Shown piece by piece: positions 42,904 to 54,691 of a DNA stretch of 64,000 nt (position 1 is the first letter of the stretch; each line of letters begins with the position of its first letter). The position numbers and the translations under genes are program-made. Location of the stretch: assembly GCA_948144175.1 (NCBI GenBank), contig CANXME010002486.1:2170001-2234000 (forward strand). The letters are read 5' to 3'. This DNA is from Closterium sp. NIES-65 (lineage: Eukaryota > Streptophyta > Zygnematophyceae > Desmidiales > Closteriaceae). The notes below the pieces were generated by a model. The model made no database searches and was not told where the DNA came from. It saw nothing but the letters and a program-made list of their open reading frames with translations.

Positions 42904-45900
42904 TTACGAAAGTGCGTGGATGTCTTTGAAGTTTCGGCTGCGCAGATACTCGGTGAGGACGGGGTGGTTTTCAATTCTGTCCAGGGGAACCCAGTTGTCC
43001 TCGGTAGGTGTTTGGTCTTTCCAGCGGATCAGGAACTCGATCTTTCGAGCTCCGCGGGGGTCGCGAATTCTGTGACTCAGGATCTTGACGGGGGTGATGA
43101 TTGGTTCGGATGGTGGTCGCGTCATGCTGGATGGTCGATTTCGTGGGAGTTGGCCGGTGGACGGTACGTAAGGGCAAAGCAAGCTGACGTGGAACGAGGG
43201 GCTGACGTACCAGTCAGCAGGGAGGAGGAGGTGTGCGGTGACGGGTGTAATCATGTGGCTAATTTGGAATGGCCCGCAATATCGGGGGCGGAGTTTTGGA
43301 GTGACGGGCAGGCGGAGGTTTTGAGTGTCGAGTAAAACGAGGTCGTCGGGCTGATAAGTGACAGGTCTGCGGTGGCGGTCGGCGTTGCGTTTAGTGATGA
43401 TGTTCGATTTTTTTATTGCTTCTGCTGCCCTGGTGCGTGCTGCTTGCAAAATCTCGGCGAATTGTTGTGCACGTGGAACGGGGTTGTCGGGATTTGGGGT
43501 CATGGGTACCGTGGGGTCTTGTCCATAATTCAGGTAAAACGGTGACTGCTGGGTCGTGGCGGATGGCGCGTTGTTGTATGCGAATTCGATGAGTGGCAGC
43601 TGCTGCTCCCACGTGTTTGGGTCGTCGCACGTGGCCCTAATGAGCTGCTCCATGGTTAGGTTTGTCCGTTCCGTCTGTCCGTCGGTTTTGGGGTGATACG
43701 ATGAACTGAATTGCAGTCGCGTGCCGAACTGCTGCCACATATTCCGCCAGAAGTTGCTGGTAAACTTCGTGTCTCTGTCGCTGATGATCGATGCTGGTAT
43801 CCCGTGCAGTCGAACGACGGTCGTGATGAAGAGGCGGGCTCTTTCCTCGGCTGTGATTGATTTCTTGCAGGCTGCGAAGTGTGCCATTTTCGTCAGTCGA
43901 TCGACGACGACCAAGATCGCATCATTCCCACTCGCCCCGGCCGGTAACCCCGTGACGAAGTCCATCGTCACTTGCTGCCAAGCACGCTCTGGGGGTGGGA
44001 TCGGCTGCAATTGTCCCGCCGGCCGCTTCCTGGTTGACTTCATGATCTGGCAAGTGGGACGCGACGCCACATGTCGTTGCACGTCGGTCAACATTTCGGG
44101 CCAGTAATAATACCGCTGCAACTGCCGCCTTGTTTTTTCTACTCCAAAATGTCCCGAGGTAACTCCGTCGTGTGCCTCCTGTAACAGTAATTCCCGTAGC
44201 AGTGTGTACCCTGGTACCCAGATGTGGTCGGTTCCAGCTTTTACGTAATAGACTCCCTTGGCTGCTGCGAATTGCTGCGAGTTTCCTCCCGTGAAGAATG
44301 GGTCTGTTTGATATCCGTGGGTAAATAGTCCTGTCAGTAGCGGGCTGGTCTGGGCGAGTAGTATCGCATGGATCTGGGCAGTGGGGCGGGTCAGTGCGTC
44401 GGCGATATTGGAGGCCCCCTTTTTGTAGGTGACCGTATAGTGAAAGTTCGACTCGAGGAAATCAAGCCACCGAATCTTTCGTGGGTTGAGGTGGGGCTGT
44501 GCACGGAGGTACTGTAGGGATCGGTGGTCTGTCCGTACTGTCACGTCTGCGCCGGTAAAATAGCAGCGCCACACTTTGAATGCATGCACGATCGCGAGCA
44601 TTTCGCGGTTGTGTATCGGGTAATTTCGCTCGGGCGGATGCAGTTTGCGTGATTCGTAGGCGATGGGTTGGAGGCCGTTGCCGAAGTCCTGTAACAGTAC
44701 GGCTCCGATGGCGATGTCGCTCGCGTCTGTAACAACCTCGAAGGGGCGATGTGGGTCAGCGATGCGTAGGACGGGTGGTGAAAAGAGAACGGTTTTCAGG
44801 GCAGAGAAGGCAGCATGCTCTTTCTCCCCCCACGTAAAAGTGACCCCCTTACGCAGTAAATCTGTGAGCGGGGCTGTTAAGCGCGCCATGTTGGGGACGA
44901 ACCGACGGACGTAATTAACGAACCCTAAAAAAACTCTGCAGTTCCGTGATGTTCGTCGGGGGACGCCACGCTTTGACAGTATCCAGTTTCTTTGGGTCGA
45001 TTTCAACCCCAACCTCTGAAATAACGTGTCCTAAAAATTCTAGCCAGTCCCGAAAAAACTCGCACTTGGAGCCCTTGGTGAGTAAACGATGTTCCGCTAA
45101 AATTTTAAAAACTGTTTCGAGATCGACTAAGTGCTGCTGCTGGTCGCGACTGTAAACGAGGATGTCGTCGAGGTAAACTATTACGCATTTATCTAAAAGT
45201 GGCCTAAATACCTCGTTCATGGTCATCTGAAGTGTTGCGGGTGCGTTGGTCAGCCCGAAAGGCATCACCGTGTACTCGAATGACCCGTACCTAGTTCTAA
45301 ATGCTGTCTTGGTGCAGTCCGATGGTTCGACCCGAATCTGATGGTAACCCCCCCGTAAGTCGATTTTCGAAAATACCCGTGCTGTTTGCAGTTGGTCGAT
45401 CAGTTCGTCGGCGCGAGGGATGGGGTATCGCGATTTGACTGTTACCCTGTTGAGCGCTCGGTAATCAATGCACATGCGAAAACCTCCGTCTTTTTTCGGT
45501 GTGAACAGTATCGGTGCGGCGAACGGCGATGAGCTCGGTCGGATAAACTGCTTCTCTAACAGATAATCTAACTGCTTCCTTAGTTCATCGAGCTCGAGCT
45601 GTGTCAGTCTTAACTGGCGCTGTACAGTTGGCTGTGCCCCTGGTTCTAACTCGATCCTATGGTCATGTGCCCGCTGAGGTGGCAGCCCTTACGGTAAGTC
45701 GTCTGGAAAAACCCACGAGTACCGTTTCAACACTTCCTGAAGTTCGGGCGGTACTGCTGCCAACAGTTTCTGAAAATCGCTCGGCTGCTCCTCTTCTCCT
45801 ACTAATGCGATATCTACTGCGTACACGTCGGCTCCCGTGGCGACAACCCGTTTCATCGTGACGGCGTTGACGTGGACCGTTGAAGACTCGGGCGACTTCC

Positions 45901-46535
45901 AGTGAGGTAATTCGACCCAGTTACCATTACTTCGCACGGTGCAGCTACCCGTCGTCCAGTCAATTCGCGGGTTATATTGTCGCAGCCAATCACGTCCCAA
46001 TAAAATGTCGTGCCCATCTAGTGTCGTTGCGAGCATCTCCTGTGTAAATCCGAAGTTCCCCCCGCAGCGGACTTTTACTCGCTCCACCTTTTCTCGTATG
46101 GCCAGTGGAGTGCCGTCGACTAAGCGTGCGTCTATTTCAGGTAAGCAACGGTTAAGTGGTAACTGCAGTTTCCTTGCGGTCGCAGTATTAACTAAACTGT
46201 GGCTTGCTCCTCCGTCAATAAAAATCTTGACTGCTGCTCCCTGTATTTTCCCGTAGATCAGTACTGGGATATCCGTCGCTGTACCCTCCTTATTCATCCG
46301 AGCCCGATCGATGGCGTGAATCGGTACTATGACTCGGTGAGGGTCGGTGTGGTTGGGCAAGCAGGCAGTCTCGTCAGTAGTTGGCCCAACTTCTACTGAC
46401 TGCTGGCGTTTCCATGCCTCTGAGACTCCCTCCCCTGCTCTGCTCCGCGGCGCCTCAGCTCCTCTGGGCATTCGCTCTTGCGGAGGCCCGGCCTGTTGCA
46501 AGCAAAGCAGCGCCCCTTAAACGGTGCGGCAGCTG
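42904..46535 (-). pseudogene. pol: gypsy-A pol: protease, RT, RNase H, integrase, chromodomain
   Basis: Protease IDGGASHS; RT with FRMCIDYRALN and YLDDILVY; RNase H TDASDIAIGAVLL; integrase with HFGVEKTRRQL, TMDFVTGLP and DRDTKFTSNFW. A C-terminal chromodomain-like segment (EFLIRWKDQTPTEDNW) ends at 42904. A stop at 45689-45691 and a frameshift at a 7-base homopolymer near 44930 break it. The integrase zinc motif has lost a cysteine (SRPTC versus SCPTC in gypsy-C). Confidence 0.9.
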
Positions 46536-46666
46536 TGAAAATACTGAACGAGAATGAATGAACTATGAACGAAGTGAGTACAAATAGGAAACCCTAATTG
46601 GGTTGTACCCCCTATGGGATACCCCATTATAGCCTACACAAATAAGTAAGCTATAATGTTCTGACA
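46536..46666 (-). repeat. copia-4 3' LTR
   Basis: Minus strand starts TGTCAGAACATTATAGC and ends GTATTTTCA. Purine tract at 46667-46680. Confidence 0.92.
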
Positions 46667-46807
46667 CACCCCCATAGGCAAAGTGGGGGAGAACAAGGGG
46701 TCACAAGACCAGTCAAGAAAAGTAAAGCAAAACTCAGGGTGGATCACAAAGTCACCACACATTCCGAGCACAAGTTCAAAGGCCACAAGGCCAGTTCACA
46801 TGCAAGA

Positions 46808-48844
46808 TCACATATAGAGATATACAATCGCAAGCAAGCAAGAGCAAGAGTATATATAGGTGAAGGTACACGGAAGGTCAAGAAGTGAGCAAGTGAGGCA
46901 AGAAGTGCAGCAACGCTGATGATCACAAGGCGCAAGTGCCTTGGTGAAGACATCAGCAGTGTTGGCCTCAGAGGCCACGTACGCAAGTCGCAACTGTCCA
47001 CGCTGCTGTAGCTCACGAGCAAGAAAGTAGCGGAGAGCAATGTGCTTTGACCTGTGCTCCAGTCTCTGCTCTCGACACAAGGCCAGCATGGCCTTGTTGT
47101 CTACGTACAGAACTGGAGGAGAACGAGGCGGCTCTCCAAGGTCGGTCAGCAGGTAGGTGAGCCAGCGTAACTCCTGTGCAGCCATAGCCCCGGCGTAGAT
47201 CTCAGCCTCACAAATGGAGCCGAGAACAGAAGACGAGCGGGTAGCCCGCCACGAAACAGAGCCGGAACCAAGGCCGAAGGTGTAACCCTGTGACGACCGC
47301 TGCGTAGCCTGGTCGTCAGCCCAAGAAGCGTCCGCGTGCCCAGTGAGGACCACTGGACTGCGCCCTCCAAGCACTAGCCCCATGCCCGACGTACTGCACA
47401 GGTAGCGCAACACCCTCTTCGCTGCAGCCATGTGCTCTGGTCGGTGTCTCCCAGGAGCAACATAGCGTGCGAGAATGCTAAGAGGGTATGCAAGGTCAGG
47501 TCGTGTGCAGGTCATCAGGTACATGAGGCAGCCAACAAGCTCTGCATACGGGCCACTCGACTCTACGGACTCATCCGAAGGCAGAGCTGAGAGCGAGTGG
47601 CGAGTAGGCAGAGGAGTGGCCTGAGGCGAGGAGTACGGGAAGCCGAAGCGCTGAAGAACCTGCTGCACCATGTGTGACTGAGTCAGGGTAATGGTGCGGC
47701 GTGCTCTGTCCCGGGTGATCTGCAAGCCAAGGTAGCTGCGCAGTTCACCCAGGTCAGTGCACGTGTGTCTCTTCTGCAGCTCGGACTTCACGTAGGCGAG
47801 TCCAGCAGTGTCAGCTGTGGCAAAGACCAAGTCGTCGACGTACACGAGGATGTAGAACGGCGGCAGAGAGGTGTCGGTGCGCAGAAACAGCGACGGGTCG
47901 GCAGTAGAAGGAGCAAATCCGAGTGCCGCAAGCGTAGTCCTCAGTGTGTCGTGCCACTCACGTGGCGCCTGGCGGAGACCGTAGACTGGACGCCGGAGAC
48001 TCCACTGGGTACTAGGAGGGAAAGACCCAGTGAAGCCAGGTGGGCGACGCAGCCAGATCTCCTCGTGCAGGCTGCCCTGCAAGAAAGCTGTGCTGAAGTC
48101 GAGAGAGTGCAGCTCGTAGTCACGGTGAGCAGCAACGTGCAGCAGTACCCGAAGAGTGGTCATCTTCGGGGTGGGGGAGAAGGTTTGAAAGTAGTCAACT
48201 CCCTGCCGCTGACTGAAGCCACAAGCCACGTAACGCGCCTTGAAGACAGGCGGAGAACACGGCGGCCGCTTCACCCTGAAAATCCACATGCCACTGACGA
48301 TGTTCGCCCCAGGAGGGGGAACAGCGTCAACGTAGGTGCCTGTGGACTTCCAGGAAGCCATCTCTGCATCCATAGCTGCTTGCCACTAAGAGGAGTAGGG
48401 ACCCTCTATCGCCTCCGCGTAAGAGCGCGGAGTCGGGATGTCTAGTGCATCCGGGTCTCCCTCAGGGGCTAGCAGTACAGACGCGAGATGAGGTGAAGCG
48501 GCGGCCAGACAGTGGAACTCCTCTTGCCTGTCCTCAAGGACGTCCGTGCCAAGGGCACACTCACCCCCGACGAACGGAGGACAGGCCGACTCAGACTCAG
48601 CGACAAGACTCGCAGCGTAGTCTAGACGACAGCGCGCAGCAAAGTCGACGAGCTCAGTGACAAGGGCAGACGCAGCAGACGACTCGAAAGAAGGGTCAGT
48701 GACAGCAGTAGCAAGGAGACGCGTGACAGTAGGACTGGCAGCATGAAGAGAGTCCGACTCCGGGTCGGCAAGAGCAGGAAGAGAGGAAGCAGGAGGAGAA
48801 GGCAAAGGGGCACGCAGAGGAGCAGTGGACGGATGCAGAGACAT
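46808..48844 (-). pseudogene. pol: copia-4 reverse transcriptase and RNase H
   Basis: Open 48373-46808 (521 residues) with YVDDL (about 47830-47844), HADASWADDQ, CEAEIYA and YVDNKAM. The upstream RT start is separated by TAG at 48386-48388, where copia-5 has CAG. The C-terminus runs past the family end because of a frameshift near 46890. Confidence 0.9.
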
Positions 48845-50095
48845 CTAGTGCGTGCCAGGGACAGGAGGAGGACGCTGACGCGAACCGCGACCACTAGTGC
48901 GTGCAGGACGAACAGGCGACGCAGGACGAGACGCAGGCTCACGACGCTCAGTAAGACCTCCAGTCGGACCAGTGTAGGGAGAAGGAGCAGGCAAAGGGGA
49001 GGCAGGCTGTAGCTGTGACTGTGACGAGACAGGCTGTGGCCCCTCTAAGGGAGGAGGAGGAGGACCACGAGAAGGTGTAAGACCAAGAACCTGCTGCAGG
49101 AGCGGAACGAAGTACAGTCCGGGCCGCGTGGCGACGCCAGAAACAGCAGGGACAGCACCAGTACCCCCAGAAGGAGTACCCGCTCCAGCAGCACCTCCAG
49201 TAGCACCAGAACCTCCAGCAGCACCACAAGGAGCACTGCCAGTCGGACCGCCAGCGGTACTCTCAGCGCCAACACCCTCAGTAGCACAAGCTCCAAGATA
49301 CCCCTCAGGCCCAGCATCTACAGCACCCACAGTACGAGCTCCTCCGGGACGCTCGGCAGCAGCACCCTCTGCAGCCGAAGAACCTCCAGCACCAGCAGCA
49401 CGCCTCCAGCGCCGGGCAAACCACTCACGCAGCTCCTGTGGGGAGAGTGGCTCTCGGCGAGACGAAGCACCTCCAGGCGGAGCACCCCCAGTCTCAGCAC
49501 CCCCAGGCTCAGCACCCCCAGGCCCAGCACCCCCAGGCTCAGCACCCCCAGACGCAGTACCCCCAGGCTCAGCACCCCCAGGCCCAGCACCCCCAGGCTC
49601 AGCACCCTCAGACGCAGTACCCCCAGGCTCAGCACCTCCAGACTCCGCACCCCCAGGCTCAGCACCCCCAAGCGTAGCACCTCCAGGCTCAGCACCCCCA
49701 GGCTCAGCTCCCGCAGCAGCACCAGAGTCACCAGTGACCTCGACAGGCTCGACCGCGTCTACCTGGGACACACCTGAAGGGGCAGGACCCTGAGGGGGGA
49801 GGGGGTCTACCGGGGGAAGACCTGGTACAAAGAAGAGCGGGGGCGGGGGGAGAGAGGGAGTGCGGTAGGGGAAGAGGCGGTAGTAGGGTACTGACCTGCG
49901 AACGTGACGTCCTGGGAGGACAGAACACGTCGAGAGGTGGGGTGGTAGAACTGCCACCCAGTGGCATCGGGGGGGAACCCCAGGAAGACGCAGGGAGCAG
50001 CGCGAGGGGACAGCTTGTCCGCAGACAAGTCGCAGACAAATGCCCGAGATCCCCAGACCCGGAACGCCGACGCATCGCCAACCTTCCCCGTCCAC
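48845..50095 (-). pseudogene. pol: copia-4 linker with pentapeptide repeats
   Basis: Open for 416 residues in the minus frame: PGGAE-type repeats (about 49730-49480), SPQELREWFARRWRRAAGAG, Gly/Ala-rich sequence, VPLLQQVLGL. It ends at TAG 48845-48847 where copia-3 has CAG. Confidence 0.85.
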
Positions 50096-51276
50096 AGCAG
50101 GGCTGGGGAGGTCTCCGGCCTGGAGACCCTAGGGTGGAGGTTGATCTGATGCGCCGCGTACCTGACCGCAAACGGCCACAGAAAATGGGGGGCAACCGCA
50201 TGCATCATAGACGTACGAGCAACGTCCATGACCATGCCAATGCGGCGCTCTGCAATCCCATTTTGCTGCGGTGAGTCCGGAAGCGTGAAGGTCTGGCGGA
50301 TGCCTCGCGCACGACAGTAGGCACGCAGAAGGCCAGAGGAGAACTCTCCGCCTCTGTCCGAGTGCAGATGCAACACCGGAAAGTCCGAGCCAAAGCTCTG
50401 CTTGAGCTGGAGACGAGCTGGGCGGATCCAGTCGATCAGCACCTTAGTGACATCACCCTTGCTGCGCAAGGGGAAGACTGTGGTGTAACGCGAGTAGTCG
50501 TCAACCACCAACAGGAAGTAGCGCTCGTGATCGAGTCCACGGACGCGGCCAGGGCCCCACACGTCCATGTGAAGCGTCTGCAACGGAGCCTCTGTCGGAG
50601 GAAACTGGGAGGAGTGAGGGGCAGCACGCTGGCGCCCCTCGACACAGGGGACACAGGCAGGGCCAGGGCCCTGAGGAAGGGGAGGTAGAGACCGGGGGAG
50701 ACCAGACACAAGAAGACGGGAGGCCATGCCTCTGAGCCGAAGCAGAGAGGGGTGGCCAAGGCGGTGGTGCCAGAGGAGGGTCTCGTGAGACAGACGGCGA
50801 CACGAACAGGGGGCAGACTCAGGACCAGACCTGGACGCTGCAGCAAACACCTGACTAGACGAAGGGACTCTACCAGACTCAGTACCTGGAGGAGAAGCAG
50901 TGGTCAGTGTGTACAGGCTTGACCCTGGCTGATGTGTAAGCGTAGCCAGGTGACGACCCGTGCTAGCCTCTGTGCAGTGCGTCACTCGCTGATAGGCAGG
51001 GGTGAATTGGTGGACTCCCGCATCCTGTAGGTCAGCACCACTCACCAAGTTCGTAGAGAACGAGGGGAGGTAGAGACCAGACAGGGTGCCAGAGGGAGCC
51101 GCCGGACACGGGAGGACTGTGGAGAAGCGAGACAGGACAGGACCCCCAGAGGGGTCAGCCAGGGAAACCGCAACCGGCCGACTAAGCGGCGTGAGTGTGG
51201 TGCGGTCCCGAAAGAAAGAGCGAGACGCTCCAGAGTCAAGAGTGAAGGTGTGGGAGGCCGAAGCCGACGCAGTACC
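49807..51276 (-). pseudogene. pol: copia-4 protease and integrase
   Basis: The protease site LDSGAS is intact. Integrase motifs WHHRLGHPSL, CVPCVEGRQ, HMDVWGP, HSDRGGEF and NGIAERR give a full D-D-E set. The frame is lost near 49905 (after SSQDVTF). It is separated from gag by a TAA at 51277-51279. Confidence 0.88.
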
Positions 51277-52783
51277 TTAGTGCGCAGACGCACTAGTACC
51301 TGAGAGAGCAGCCTCACCAGTACCTGAGAGCACAGACGCACTCGCACCTAGAGCAGCAGCCTCACTGGCACCTAGCGCAATGCCCGGGTCGGGCGGGAAA
51401 CACCGGTAACAGTCACCCACCTCACTAATAGTCACAGCATACATAGCAGCAAGAATAGCATCTAAGTCAAGCTCAAAGATAGCTACACCAGCCCTAGACA
51501 GCTCTCCCCAGCGGGGAATCTCACTAGCCTCGGGGAACTGCTGACGCCAAGCGTCCGTCAGGCGGCCAAAGCAGCGCTGGGTGGGGTGGGCACCCCCACA
51601 CTGCTCACCCGCGCGGTCGCCGGAACGAAGGACGTAGGTGCAGGGACCAGTACCCCCACCCCTCTGACGCTGCGTGTACCACTCACGGAGCTGCTGGGGC
51701 GGAGGGATGTCCCGCGAACGCTGCTGCTGCTGCTGTTGCTGCTGGCGGTGACCACTACCAGCGCCGCTCCGCTGCGGGGAACCACCCCGAACGGCTCCAC
51801 CCCCTCCGCCACCACCGCCGCCTCCTCCGTCGCCACCGCCGCCTCCACCCCCACCGCTACCGCCACCACCGCCGCCTCCTCTGCCGCTGCCACCACCACC
51901 ACCGCCCCCGCCACCACTCCCACCGCTACCCCCACTCCCTCCGCCGCCTCCACCGCCACCTCCACCGCTCCCTCCAGCTCCACTCGCGCCTTTGCCCCCC
52001 TTGCCCTTGCCAGAGCGGTGTCTCCCGCTAGGGGCAGACGCCGCGCCGACCGACTCAAGACCAAGCAGGTCGGCAGCAGCAGCAGAGGCAACAGAGGGCA
52101 CCAGGGGGGTAGGAGAGCACCCCTCAAAGATGGGGGTGCGAGGGTCACCACGAGAGGCTCCTACAGCGACGATGCTCTTCTCCGCCGCTAGGAGGGCCTT
52201 CTCGAGGAGGTCGACAGTGAGGGTGGTGGGACAGACTGAGAGAAAGTGGTCCCTGACGACGCGAAGGGAGTCAGGGAGGCGCGTGACTACGTAGTAGAGA
52301 GTGATGTACATGGGGGGGGGGGTTCTTGGCGCAGAACTCAGCAGGAAGGGCGGCGCGGTAGCGAGTGTCACTAGTGCGGAGGTGCGTAACGAGGTCAGCG
52401 ATAGTGGGAAAGGCAGTGAGGTCAGGAAAGAGGTACGGTAGCATGAGACGGCTCAGTGCAGCAGTGGCAGGGGAAGAGTAGCGCGCAACTACAGCGTCGT
52501 ACAAGGTCTGAGCACTCTTGTACTGACTAAAGTGCGCGCGCTCAGTGGTAGGGAGGTGGTGACGCACAGCAAGACGTGCAGCAGTATCGCGGGTGGCCCA
52601 CTGAGAGCGAACAGTGGGGTCAGCATCAGCAGCAGGGGCAGGAGAGGCGCCAGAGGTGAGGTCAAAGAGAGAGAGACCGTCCGCCCTATCGCACTGTAAG
52701 AAGAGCTGCAGGTCGTCGACCCCGACCTCAAAGTCAATGGCTCGACCCTCAGCGTCAAAAGCTAGGACACTAGGGGTAGCCAT
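51277..52783 (-). pseudogene. gag: copia-4 gag
   Basis: Starts MATPSVLAFD at 52783. The capsid-like region ends at the C11 tract (52312-52322 on the plus strand). Beyond it, the other frame continues with a Gly-rich tract, PPPQQLREWYTQRQRGGG and the Cys/His cluster from CTYVLRSGDRAGEQC to the Cys of QRCF, spaced C-x13-C-x3-H-x4-C. The same frame relation occurs in copia-1. Confidence 0.85.
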
Positions 52784-53290
52784 GACGACGACAGTGAAGC
52801 AGTGCAAGCAGTAGGGGAAGGGCACGCAGTGATAGCGGTACAGTGCTCACCGGGCAGGGCAGGTCGGGCGGCTCGGTAGAAAGGCGGCTCGGCTACTCAG
52901 CGACTCGGCTCCCGGGCGGCTCGGCTCCCAGGCGGCTCGGCGGTAGGGCGGCTCGGGCGGGGCGGTTCGGCTGCCGGGCGGCTCGGGTGCAGGGCGGCTC
53001 GGCTGCACTGCTGCTCGGCGGTCCGGCGGCTCGGCTGCTGCAGTTGGGCGGGGCGAGAGCAAGGGGCGGCGAGGCCGTGAGTGCTGGGGCGGCGGGGCCG
53101 CGAGACCAGGGGCGGCGGGGCCGTGAGCGTTAGGGCGGCGGGGCCTCGAGATCAGGGGCGGCGGGGCCGTGAGCGCTGGGGCAGCGGGGCCGTGAGATCA
53201 GAGGCGGCGGGGCCGCGTAGCAGGGGCGGCGGGGCCGGGAGCGCTGGGGCGGCGGGGCCGCGAGATCAGGGGCGGCGGGGCCGTGAGCGC
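52784..53290 (-). other. copia-4 GC-rich leader, truncated
   Basis: Repeats of GGCGGCTCGG and GGGCGGCGGGGCCG on the plus strand, ending abruptly at 53290 where gypsy-A sequence begins. The primer site and hairpin found in copia-1, -2 and -3 are missing. Confidence 0.8.
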
Positions 53291-54508
53291 TGGGCGAGCA
53301 GGCAGTCTCGTCAGTAGTTGGCCCAACTTCTACTGACTGCTGGCGTTTCCCTGCCTCTAAGACTCCCTCCCCTGCTTTGCTCTGCGGCGCCTCAGCTCCT
53401 CTGGGCATTCGCTCTTGCGGAGGCCCGGCCTGTTGCAAGCAAAGCAGCGCCCCTTAAACGGTGCGGCAGCTGCATTCGTTGCAACGGCGTGTACAGTGGC
53501 GTGCTCGGTCGGTCCCCGAGGACGATGTCCGTAGTAGGACCCCGGTCTCGGTCGGCGTAGGATGTCGATTTTCTCGGCGAGCGCCAGAATCTCGTTGAAG
53601 TTAGAGAGTCCGCGCGGCATTATTTCGTGCGAGATATCCGGCTTGAGCCCTCCGACGTAACGATCCACTCGCTCCGCTTCGTGCATGTAGCCGACCTGCT
53701 CGCAAATTGCGAGAAAACCGCTTGTGTAGACTTGAACCGACCCGAGCTGGCGCCAAGTGCGCAATCTTTGACGCGCCGAAATCGAAACCGCGATCGGCTC
53801 GAAGCGCGCCCGAAGCCCTGCGCACCACGCATCCCACGTGCTGTATTGGGCGGTCTCGCAGAACGAACTCCAGGTGACAGCTGGACCCGTGGGCCCTTCC
53901 TCGTGCGACGGTGGCTCGTAGGCGCGTGGCGACGTCACGATGACTGGCCACTAGTCCATGGCGGGGCCCCTTAGCAGCGAAACTGCATACCGAATCTTTT
54001 CGGCATCCGACTCGACGTAGTTTGCGTTGAAGAAGACGTTCATCGTGAAGACCCACGATTGAACCGTCGGACCTCCGCGTTGGCTTGGGTCGAAGTTGGG
54101 CGGGCGTTGCGGCTTGAGCGGCATTGGTGCCATGATGGCCTGTTCGCCACTTGTCGTCGCAAATTCCACGTGTCGACGGGCTTCCCGGGGCTCCCGCGGG
54201 CTTGGTGCGATTCTGCCTCCTCCCATGCCAGGCATCGGCTGGGCGACGCCGTCACTGGCTGCGCCTGAGCGTTGTCCCATGCTGTCGTGTTGTGTTGGTG
54301 TGCCGGACGAGATAATGATCGGCTCGTCCGATTGTGCAGATGCATTTGTTGGTGCGTGTGATGTCGCCGGAATGTTCACCGTGGACTGTTGACGGGCGGA
54401 GTCATGTTCCGCCGTGAGCGTTGCGATTTCGAGTGCCGATTCTTCCAGCTGACGCACGAGACGATCAAGTTGCTCCTGCGTCAATGTGGGGAGCGTGAAA
54501 TCAGCCAT
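53291..54508 (-). pseudogene. gag: gypsy-A gag
   Basis: Starts MADFTLPTLT at 54508. Contains the gag core (WVFTMNVFFNANYVESD, TYSG-like TSGFLAICEQVGYMHE) and the zinc knuckle CFACNRPGLRKSEC, in which the conserved His is Leu; gypsy-C has His. A TAG at 53951-53953 replaces a Trp codon present in gypsy-C. The gag frame ends at 53357. The pol frame is open from 53438, overlapping in the -1 frame as is usual for gypsy elements. The first 182 bp belong to the duplication around copia-4. Confidence 0.88.
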
Positions 54509-54691
54509 GGCGGGGGTGTCGGGCAAGCTCAGCGAGAGCCTCGGTCGTCGCCGTGCGTGCTTACGAGAGAGCACTACGAGCGGCGGTGCTGGGTCGCTGA
54601 GAGACGTCTACCCCCCCCAAAAAAATGAGATAGTGGGGAAGCGAAGGTGTGGATGCGGTCCGAGATGAGATCGTAGGCTTTGAATACCAAG
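54509..54691 (-). other. gypsy-A leader and primer-binding site
   Basis: Just inside the LTR the minus strand reads CTTGGTATTCAAAGCC (about 54676-54691), similar to an initiator-tRNA-Met primer site with mismatches. The remainder is untranslated leader containing an 8-C run (plus strand). Confidence 0.7.

Larger units (their letters stand above)
46536..53290 (-). mobile_element. copia-4, Ty1/copia element nested in gypsy-A, 5' LTR missing
   Basis: The 3' LTR is at 46536-46666 (131 bp). Pol and gag follow on the minus strand, and the GC-rich leader runs to 53290. The 5' LTR and primer site are absent. Instead, 182 bp of gypsy-A (46354-46535) is repeated at 53291-53472. Stops and frameshifts make it inactive. 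RT is very close to copia-5. Confidence 0.92.
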
